Below, piece after piece: positions 7,392 through 12,671 of a stretch of DNA of 12,671 nucleotides. A program made the position numbers and the translations under genes. The DNA comes from Bacteroidota bacterium (GTDB taxonomy: Bacteria; Bacteroidota; Bacteroidia; Bacteroidales; UBA10428), in the NCBI GenBank assembly GCA_024640925.1, contig JAHEEB010000029.1, positions 1-12,671 of the forward strand, in the 5' to 3' direction. The notes beneath the pieces are model-generated. The model made no database searches and was not told where the DNA came from. It saw only the letters and a list, made by a program, of their open reading frames with translations. Numbering within the stretch: the first letter of the stretch is position 1; every line of letters starts with the position of its first letter.

Positions 7392-9224
7392 ATGAAAAAA
7401 TCAATACTGTTTTTTTTAGGGTTTTCTATGGTTAGTTTGATGTATGCACAGCATATAGAACCCACCCGATCTATGTTAGTGCCAGCACTGAAAGATAAAA
7501 TTACCATTGATGGAATAGCTGACGAAACCAGTTGGTCAGAAGAAAGTACCGTCACTGAAGTTTACAATCCGATCGATGAAATATTAAGCCCATCAGACTT
7601 ATCAGGATATATAAAATTATGCTGGGATGAGAACAATTTATATGTTTTTGCTTCGGTAAAGGATGATATAGCATGTAATTACACTGGCTCCGGGGCTTCG
7701 TATGAGTACGACAATTTCGAAATCTTTTTGGACCTCGATACTACAATCGTTGGTTCTAATTATAATTATGATGCCATTCAATTGCGTTTTAACAGAGGAT
7801 GGGCTGTTCAAACCTGCAATGCTCCAAGAAATGGCTCCTCAATATTATTTAAAGAGGTCGAGAACAGTAGCGGGTGGCAGGTTGAGGTTCAGGTACCCTG
7901 GTTATCATTTATGCCCGCAGGTTCTACTCAATCAGATTTTGAAAGCTGGATGACTAAAACACTTGGTTTTGATGTACAGATTTGCGATAATGATGGATTT
8001 GGTCGCGATGGCCAGACATCGTGGGACGCAGATGTTGAAGGTTCAGACGCAACAGAAAATAATGCTTATTTCGAAACAGAGGTTTTTGGTTTGATTGATC
8101 TTATGTTTATTGATACCGTTCTGAAAGCAGATGCCGGCCCTGATCAGACGGTTGTGGAATCTAGCCCTGTAACTTTAGATGCTTCCGGTTCTCTTAATAA
8201 TGGAAGCTATACTGTATCTTATGAATGGATTGCTCCCTATGGTATAACTTTAAATAATAGTGACAGTTTAATACAAAATTTCACTGTTCCTGAAGTATAT
8301 TCAAATAAAAATCACACCTATGCTTTTAAACTTATACTCTTCGATGGGATAAATTACTCTGTTGATTATGTTAATATAAATGTTACAAATATAAATAACA
8401 CGCCCATTGCTATTGCACAAGCAGATAGCTTAACAATTTATGAGGGGCTGCTTGTAAATCTTAATGGCGATGCCTCATACGATATCGATGGAGATCCTTT
8501 AACTTACTATTGGTCTGCACCCGATGAAATTGGTTTAAATTACAACATTGTACCTAATCCGTTTTTTATTGCTCCTGGAGTTTATGCAGACACAAATTAT
8601 AAAATTGAGTTAGTTGTTTTTGACGGGTATGCTTATTCTCTTGCAGACTCAGTAATAATAAAAGTTTTAAGAACAAACACAAAACCTGTGGCTAATGCAG
8701 GAACAGATCAAACTGTTGTTGCCGGAGAAACTGTTAAACTAAATGGAAGTGCTTCATATGATATTGATAGAGATCCTTTGACATATCATTGGACTTACTC
8801 TTCAAGCCTAACAATAACTGGCGATTCAAGTGCCCCGACATTTGCAACTCCAAATTCCGACTTGAGCCATACCTATATTTTTATTCTTACTGTAAATGAT
8901 GGATATTTAGATTCCGATCCGGATACGTTACGAATTATTGCAACTGCTCCTTCGTTAGGTATTGAATCGTTAAAAAACGGAAATGAAATATCGGTATATC
9001 CTAATCCGGCAAAAGATTATTTAATAGTTGAGTTGAACACTTTACAGAATGTGAATGATTACAGTGTATCATTGCTTTCGTCTGATGGCAAAATTATAAT
9101 GAAGAAAAACATATCTGCCGAAGATATCTTGCTTAATTTATCGGGGGTAACAAAGGGAATATATTTCTTACAAATTATTTCAGAAAAAGAAATAATCGAA
9201 ACCAGAAAGATAATTATTGAATAA
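7392..9224 (+). CDS. Secreted CBM9-like / PKD-repeat protein with T9SS sorting domain (paralogue 2)
   Basis: A 610-residue paralogue of the preceding gene. Its ATG lies one base after that gene's TAA, which suggests translational coupling and a shared promoter. The signal peptide (1-20, ending MYAQ) and the CBM9-like domain (about 28-240) closely match paralogue 1; over the first 61 residues I count four differences. Only three PKD-like repeats are present (about 247-332, 336-429, 430-519; motif DIDGDPLTYYW in the second), so one repeat has been lost here or gained in paralogue 1. The T9SS type A tail covers about 533-610 (ISVYPNPAKDY, then GVTKGIYFLQI and a charged end) and is clearly diverged from that of paralogue 1. 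In the sugar-binding domain the loop before the EYDNFEIFLDLD strand differs (NYTGSGASY in place of a Tyr/Trp-rich loop), which could alter ligand choice. No catalytic domain is seen. A MITE-like repeat begins 25 bases after the stop. Confidence 0.88.
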   Translation: MKKSILFFLGFSMVSLMYAQHIEPTRSMLVPALKDKITIDGIADETSWSEESTVTEVYNPIDEILSPSDLSGYIKLCWDENNLYVFASVKDDIACNYTGSGASYEYDNFEIFLDLDTTIVGSNYNYDAIQLRFNRGWAVQTCNAPRNGSSILFKEVENSSGWQVEVQVPWLSFMPAGSTQSDFESWMTKTLGFDVQICDNDGFGRDGQTSWDADVEGSDATENNAYFETEVFGLIDLMFIDTVLKADAGPDQTVVESSPVTLDASGSLNNGSYTVSYEWIAPYGITLNNSDSLIQNFTVPEVYSNKNHTYAFKLILFDGINYSVDYVNINVTNINNTPIAIAQADSLTIYEGLLVNLNGDASYDIDGDPLTYYWSAPDEIGLNYNIVPNPFFIAPGVYADTNYKIELVVFDGYAYSLADSVIIKVLRTNTKPVANAGTDQTVVAGETVKLNGSASYDIDRDPLTYHWTYSSSLTITGDSSAPTFATPNSDLSHTYIFILTVNDGYLDSDPDTLRIIATAPSLGIESLKNGNEISVYPNPAKDYLIVELNTLQNVNDYSVSLLSSDGKIIMKKNISAEDILLNLSGVTKGIYFLQIISEKEIIETRKIIIE

Positions 9225-9249
9225 AATAATTCTCATAAATCAGAGAGGG

Positions 9250-9388
9250 GGCTGTCCAAAAAGTTGATAAATAGCCACGAAGACTCTAAGACACAAAGGT
9301 ATCACTAAGGTTAATGTCTCTTAAATAAGATCTTTGTGAATTCTTTGGGGCTTTGTGCCTTGGTGGCAAATTTACTTTTTGGACAGCC
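9250..9388. repeat. MITE-like inverted repeat between convergent genes, possible terminator
   Basis: A 15-bp perfect inverted repeat, GGCTGTCCAAAAAGT at 9250-9264 and its complement at 9374-9388, encloses 109 bases with no gene. A second, weaker inverted pair is nested inside: GCCACGAAG at 9274-9282 against CTTGGTGGC at 9359-9367. Inside these are AAG/CAC-rich stretches that I recall as a common intergenic repeat in Bacteroidota. The right arm is followed by T6 (9391-9396), so transcripts from the paralogue pair could end here. The size and terminal repeats fit a non-autonomous mobile element, but I find no clear target-site duplication. Confidence 0.65.
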
Positions 9389-9455
9389 TCTTTTTTGTTG
9401 CTAATCTTCATCTTTCATTCGTCTATCTGTAAACGGAAAGGTTAAAATAAGCAAT

Positions 9456-9487
9456 AAAAAACCACCCGTGTAAACCTCACGGGTGGT
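9456..9487 (-). terminator. Rho-independent terminator of the DUF6261-like gene
   Basis: ACCACCCGTG (9461-9470) and CACGGGTGGT (9478-9487) form a perfect 10-bp GC-rich stem with a 7-base loop. On the minus strand the stem is followed at once by a T run (9460 down to 9456). It lies 34 bases beyond the stop of the gene at 9522. Confidence 0.88.
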
Positions 9488-9521
9488 AAACTTAAATTCA
9501 AACAAACATTAAACCAAATGC

Positions 9522-10259
9522 CTAATTCCCGGCGACAATTTTTTCTTCTTTATTTCTACCCTGGCGGGTAGCAATAGTTGTTTTGTAATATTTTATCTTC
9601 TCGTTGAGTTCCTTAATAAATTCAGGAACCTTTGTTTTTATTGTTTTAAGTACAACAGAAGCATTTATTTGTTCTATAATCTGGTTATAAAAAGGATCGA
9701 TTTGCTTGCGTGTGCTACGAACATTACCGCTTTCGCGCCCGGAAAATTCAGTGGTACGCTCCTCAACAAGCGATATAAACTGGTTATTTTGTTTTTCCAG
9801 TTCAGTTACCCAGGAAGTACGACCGATTTTATCGATATGTATTACATATTCTGCCTTTTTTAAATCGACGATAAGATTTGATAAGGCGGCGCTTTCTTCA
9901 TTATAGGAGAGATTGCGGATATCACCATACTGATCCAGAAGGTGTTTAATAATAGTGGCGCTTTCAACTTCATCGGCAAACGGACTTAGCATCGAGGCTC
10001 TAGCACTCAATCCAATACCATTCAAGGTATTGTCGCGGTGAATATCGTATTCTTCAATAAGCTTTGATTTTATACTTCCCTGTTCAACGCGAATAGCAAC
10101 GCTCTCGTTGGTCAGCGCGTTTACAAAATCGGGGAATAGATCATCAACACCCAACTCAACCGGAGTGTATTTTGTAACCAAAGAATTGAAATCAGACATG
10201 AACTGGTAGTGTTCTAAATTGCGCAGACTATTCAAATAGAAAGAATTAATTTTATTCAT
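9522..10259 (-). CDS. DUF6261-like family protein
   Basis: A 245-residue protein with no signal peptide or membrane segment, so probably cytoplasmic. It is predicted to be mostly helical: charged, with long stretches free of Pro and Gly. The start MNKINSFYLNSLRNLEHYQFM and the length match my memory of DUF6261, a Bacteroidota family of unknown function; the family name is from memory. A middle segment (RTSWVTELEKQNNQFISLVEERT) and a Lys-rich C-terminal stretch (about 205-240) look coiled-coil-like. The gene stands alone: it has its own promoter 30 bases upstream, its own terminator downstream, and converges on the paralogue pair. DUF6261 genes often accompany mobile or repeat-rich regions in my recollection, but nothing here fixes a function. 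Confidence 0.8.
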   Translation of the reverse strand: MNKINSFYLNSLRNLEHYQFMSDFNSLVTKYTPVELGVDDLFPDFVNALTNESVAIRVEQGSIKSKLIEEYDIHRDNTLNGIGLSARASMLSPFADEVESATIIKHLLDQYGDIRNLSYNEESAALSNLIVDLKKAEYVIHIDKIGRTSWVTELEKQNNQFISLVEERTTEFSGRESGNVRSTRKQIDPFYNQIIEQINASVVLKTIKTKVPEFIKELNEKIKYYKTTIATRQGRNKEEKIVAGN

Positions 10260-10288
10260 ATGAAATAAAAGTTAGTTGGTTAGTTAGG

Positions 10289-10319
10289 CAAATATAAAAT
10301 TTTTGACTTTTTATCACAA
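10289..10319 (-). promoter_or_regulatory. Bacteroidota-type promoter of the DUF6261-like gene
   Basis: Read on the minus strand, TTG (10319-10317) and TATATTTG (10296-10289) are separated by exactly 20 bases, matching the Bacteroidota primary sigma consensus TTG-N19-21-TAnnTTTG. Transcription would start near 10283, giving a leader of about 24 bases before the ATG at 10259. An A9 run on this strand (forward T9 at 10329-10337) sits just upstream of the -33 element and may act like an UP element. Confidence 0.75.
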
Positions 10320-10443
10320 GAAAAGTTATTTTTTTTTACAAAGAATAGCTGTTGTAAGTATGTGCAAGTTATGAATATATGCTAGATAAATCCGTTAGGG
10401 GATTAAGTTTCCGGAATCTCAGGCAAATGATCCCAACCCCTGG

Positions 10444-10663
10444 ATCTCATGAACTGGATCTCGGGCAAAGGATCTTGTGTACAAAATCTCATGAACTGGA
10501 TCTCAGGCAAAGGATTTTGTTCACAAAATCTCATGAACTGGATCTCAGGCAAAGGATCTTGTGTACAAAATCTCATGAACTGGATCTCAGGCAAAGGATC
10601 TTGTGCACAAAATCTCATGAACCGGATCTCAGGCAAAGGATCTTGTGTACAAAATCTCATGAA
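10444..10663. repeat. 42-bp tandem repeat array, five full copies plus a partial
   Basis: Full units start at 10444, 10486, 10528, 10570 and 10612; a 10-base partial unit follows at 10654-10663. Each unit begins ATCTCATGAA and differs from the consensus at only a few positions. A degenerate half-unit, GGAATCTCAGGCAAATGATC, sits just before the array (10413-10432). Every unit spans a near-palindrome GATYTTGTNNACAAAATC (first at 10471-10488) with conserved arms and varying central bases (GT, TC, GT, GC, GT). The absence of unique spacers excludes a CRISPR array. Because 42 is a multiple of three, several frames on both strands stay open across it without being genes. Confidence 0.95.
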
Positions 10664-10922
10664 TGGATCAACCCTTGAGAGAGTATTTTTGGAATTTTGG
10701 TTAATTCGTTTTTAATAATCCGATTGAATAGTTAGTTTACTGAAATCTGCTCTTTTTACTAGAGTCTGCTATTCATATCGATTGTACGGATAACGTTTGG
10801 CAATAGGGTCTGAAAGGAATTGCTTAACTAACAAAAATATATGAGTAGTAAATTTTATATATATGTGCATGGTGCATGGCATTTTAACAAAATAAGTCAA
10901 TAACCTTGCATTGCTATAATTT

Positions 10923-11038
10923 AAACCCGGAGGGTTTGCATGTTTATAGAAATTGGCATCAACAAAAGGTTCGACCCCGGCTGGGGTCAAATACCATGTA
11001 ATAATCTTTTTCTATACACATTTGACCTCTCTGAGGTC
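10923..11038. repeat. 116-bp symmetric inverted repeat built from three palindromes
   Basis: Three short palindromes, AAACCCGGAGGGTTT (10923-10937), GACCCCGGCTGGGGTC (10973-10988) and GACCTCTCTGAGGTC (11024-11038), are evenly spaced. The outer two are each followed inward, two bases away, by the same 13-mer in opposite orientation: ATGTTTATAGAAA at 10940-10952 and TTTCTATACACAT at 11009-11021 (one mismatch). All paired parts are exactly equidistant from the centre between 10980 and 10981. I recall similar palindrome-plus-TATAGAAA elements as dispersed intergenic repeats in Bacteroidota; a REP-like or MITE-like nature is inference. Confidence 0.8.
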
Positions 11039-11068
11039 ATTAAACGTTGGGCTTTACTTCTATTCAAT

Positions 11069-11170
11069 ATTCACGATTCACTAATCACAGATCACTGATC
11101 ACTGTTCACAGATCACAGATCACAGATCACTCTACACTTTTCACTTTTCAACACTCTTCACTCTTCACTT
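11069..11170. repeat. Heptanucleotide microsatellite, consensus near GATCACW
   Basis: From ATTCACG at 11069 onwards the sequence keeps a 7-base period for about 12-14 units: ATTCACT, AATCACA, GATCACT, GATCACT, GTTCACA, GATCACA, GATCACA, GATCACT, then degenerate TTTCACT and ACTCTTC units. The middle units are almost identical and the edges decay. No gene overlaps it; it ends about 105 bases before the sensor gene start. Confidence 0.85.
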
Positions 11171-11276
11171 CCAATATCTTTCTGGAGATAAACAAGATGT
11201 ATTTCCCAAGTAAATACTAATAATAAGCCCGATTTAGAAAAATGTTGCTTAAATTTATATAAGTATAAAAGAGATA

Positions 11277-12671
11277 ATGCCAACAGAACAAGAGAAAATA
11301 ACACTATCCATTTCTGCATTTAAGAAAAGGAGTTACCTCGAACTAATAATTCCTTTTATTGTAATGGTTTCATTATTGCTAACAGTTTTTCTGGTGATTG
11401 TTCCAATTGTAAAGAATAAAATACTGGAAGAAAGAAAAATTATGACCAAAAATATGACTCAGTCAATTTGCAGCCTTATTGCCGGTTATGATAATCTGGT
11501 TACAACCCATGTCTTAACGCTAGAGACTGCGCAGAAACAAGCTATTTATGCTGTAAAAAGCTTACGATATGGTTCCGACTTAAAGGACTATTTCTGGATT
11601 ATGGATTTTAATTCCAACATCATATCCCACCCATATTACATCGATTCTGCCCAGAAAGATTCTTCATTTGCCAAGCCTTTAAAAATGATGTGCGACATTG
11701 CAAAAGCAAACGATGAAGGTTTTGTAGAATATAACTGGCAGTGGAAAGATGATCCCATGCAAAATGAATTAAAAATCTCTTTTGTTAAAGCATATAAACC
11801 CTGGGGATGGATTGTCGGAACAGGTTTTTATCAGAAAGAAGTTTCCGACGAAATCAAGTCCCTTGTGCGCGATTTTATACTTCTCTCCTCAATTATCTGT
11901 ATCGCTCTGCTTATAATGATTCTTATAATTTTATATTTGAATGTCCGAAACATTGCCAAAATCGTTGAAAAGCAAAATGAACTGAACATCAATAAATCAC
12001 AGTTCAGGAATATGGCAGCAAATACAGTAAACGGACTTTTTATATACGAAAATAACACCATAATATTTACGAATAAACGTGCCCGGGAAATACTCGGGCT
12101 CAATGATACCGATGAATTGGAGCCTGATTTGCTGAGTTATTTGTGCAATGATGAGAAAGAACGGGTAAAGTCTGTATTAAATGAGAAAAGCATAATAAAT
12201 CAGGAACTGGATGAGTTGGAATTTTGGATTTGTGCAAAGGATGGCACAAAGAAATATATAATTGTCCGCTTTGCATATGAGCAGAAGAAAAACGCCCTCC
12301 TTACTTATTTGATTTCGACCGATATTACAGAGAAGAAAACATTTGAGAGAACTCTGACCCAATTATCGGAAACAATAAACCAGGTGCCAGCCTCAATAAT
12401 TATTACCGATTTGGATGGAAAGATTGAGTACGTAAATCCGGTTTTTGAAATAAACTCAGGTTATACTTTTGATGAGGTTGTTGGAAAAAAACCAAGCATT
12501 CTTAAATCGGGGCAAATGCCTCAAACTATTTATACCGACCTTTGGCAGACGATTACTTCCGGGAACATTTGGAGGAATGAAATTCTCAATAAAAAGAAAA
12601 ACGGCGATTTATTCTGGGAATCTACCATCATATTTCCGATTAAAAATGATGCGCAGAAAATTATTAATTAT
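11277..12671 (+). CDS. Membrane sensor with Cache and PAS domains, N-terminal part; probable histidine kinase
   Basis: The frame opens at the ATG at 11277-11279, preceded by AAGAGA, and is still open at the right edge after 465 codons. The order is: a transmembrane segment (about 23-46), a periplasmic single-Cache-like domain (about 55-195; typical phrases KDYFWIMDFNSNIISHP, GFVEYNWQW, and WGWIVGTGFYQKEV), a second transmembrane segment (about 200-222), a first PAS domain (about 241-345; GLFIYENNTIIFTN), and a second PAS domain from about 363 (ASIIITDLDGKIEYVNPVFE, then DLWQTITSGNIWRNEI). Cache domains bind small molecules such as organic acids outside the inner membrane. This arrangement normally precedes HisKA/HATPase domains, but a diguanylate cyclase or another output domain cannot be excluded because the C-terminus is outside the window. 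No link to the DUF6261-like gene is evident. Confidence 0.88.
   Translation, partial: MPTEQEKITLSISAFKKRSYLELIIPFIVMVSLLLTVFLVIVPIVKNKILEERKIMTKNMTQSICSLIAGYDNLVTTHVLTLETAQKQAIYAVKSLRYGSDLKDYFWIMDFNSNIISHPYYIDSAQKDSSFAKPLKMMCDIAKANDEGFVEYNWQWKDDPMQNELKISFVKAYKPWGWIVGTGFYQKEVSDEIKSLVRDFILLSSIICIALLIMILIILYLNVRNIAKIVEKQNELNINKSQFRNMAANTVNGLFIYENNTIIFTNKRAREILGLNDTDELEPDLLSYLCNDEKERVKSVLNEKSIINQELDELEFWICAKDGTKKYIIVRFAYEQKKNALLTYLISTDITEKKTFERTLTQLSETINQVPASIIITDLDGKIEYVNPVFEINSGYTFDEVVGKKPSILKSGQMPQTIYTDLWQTITSGNIWRNEILNKKKNGDLFWESTIIFPIKNDAQKIINY

Larger units (their letters stand above)
10260..11276. other. About 1 kb non-coding, repeat-rich gap between divergent genes
   Basis: No convincing gene lies here. 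From left to right it holds the promoter of the DUF6261-like gene, a 42-bp tandem array, an AT-rich stretch (about 10680-10920) where I see only a tiny direct repeat, GTGCATG, at 10865-10871 and 10873-10878 region, a 116-bp inverted repeat, a heptad microsatellite, and about 100 bases leading to the sensor gene at 11277. Open frames through the array and the inverted repeat are explained by repeat composition. Confidence 0.75.

Noticed and set aside
10444..10663. CRISPR array
   Set aside because: The units are contiguous, with no unique spacers of regular length, and no cas gene is nearby.
10379..10715. Open frames of about 85-99 codons on both strands across the 42-bp array
   Set aside because: A repeat unit that is a multiple of three keeps several frames open at once; there is no ribosome binding site, and the encoded 14-residue repeats appear on both strands equally.
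10769..10990. Minus-strand 73-codon open frame
   Set aside because: It runs into the 116-bp inverted repeat, has no recognisable family and looks like chance coding in non-coding DNA.
11042..11051. AACGTTGGGC resembling an integron attC core (a near match also at 10793)
   Set aside because: No partner RYYYAAC box at a proper distance, no cassette gene and no integrase are seen.

Overview
The window looks like chromosomal DNA from a member of the Bacteroidota, probably a polysaccharide-degrading environmental lineage. The evidence is a hybrid two-component system of the Reg_prop/Y_Y_Y type, two secreted proteins with type IX secretion (T9SS) sorting tails, a DUF6261-like protein, and a promoter of the Bacteroidota form TTG-N20-TAnnTTTG. 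Placement below phylum is inference. No rRNA, tRNA, CRISPR array or intact transposase is visible.

Left part (1-5048, minus strand). The left edge cuts a secreted protein whose N-terminus resembles the non-catalytic front module of Bacteroidota pectin-active enzymes. Upstream of it lies a glycan-sensor-like hybrid histidine kinase. It is split: the propeller, Y_Y_Y, HisKA and HATPase part (1482-5048) ends in a stop just before the receiver domain. The receiver and AraC-type output domain continue in the -1 frame down to 724. Together the two parts would form one normal-length HTCS regulator of about 1440 residues, so a single-base frameshift sits in 1482-1539.

Middle (5279-9224, plus strand). 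Divergent from the regulator are two tandem paralogues separated by one base. Each has a signal peptide, a CBM9-like sugar-binding domain, PKD-like repeats (four in the first, three in the second) and a T9SS type A sorting domain. Neither has a recognisable catalytic domain, so they are probably surface or secreted glycan-binding proteins. Nearly identical DNA patches at their starts and in one PKD repeat point to recent duplication or gene conversion.

Right part (9225-12671). A MITE-like inverted repeat and a clear minus-strand terminator separate the paralogues from a convergent DUF6261-like gene with its own promoter. About 1 kb of non-coding DNA follows. It holds five copies of a 42-bp tandem repeat with an internal dyad, a 116-bp symmetric inverted repeat made of nested palindromes, and a 7-bp-period microsatellite. 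The window ends inside a membrane sensor (TM-Cache-TM-PAS-PAS) that is probably the front of another histidine kinase.

Reading as a whole: a regulator beside secreted carbohydrate-binding proteins and a putative polysaccharide-active enzyme suggests a glycan-utilisation neighbourhood, although no SusC/SusD pair is in view. The most unusual parts are the split regulator, the tandem CBM9 pair, and the repeat-rich 10.3-11.2 kb gap.
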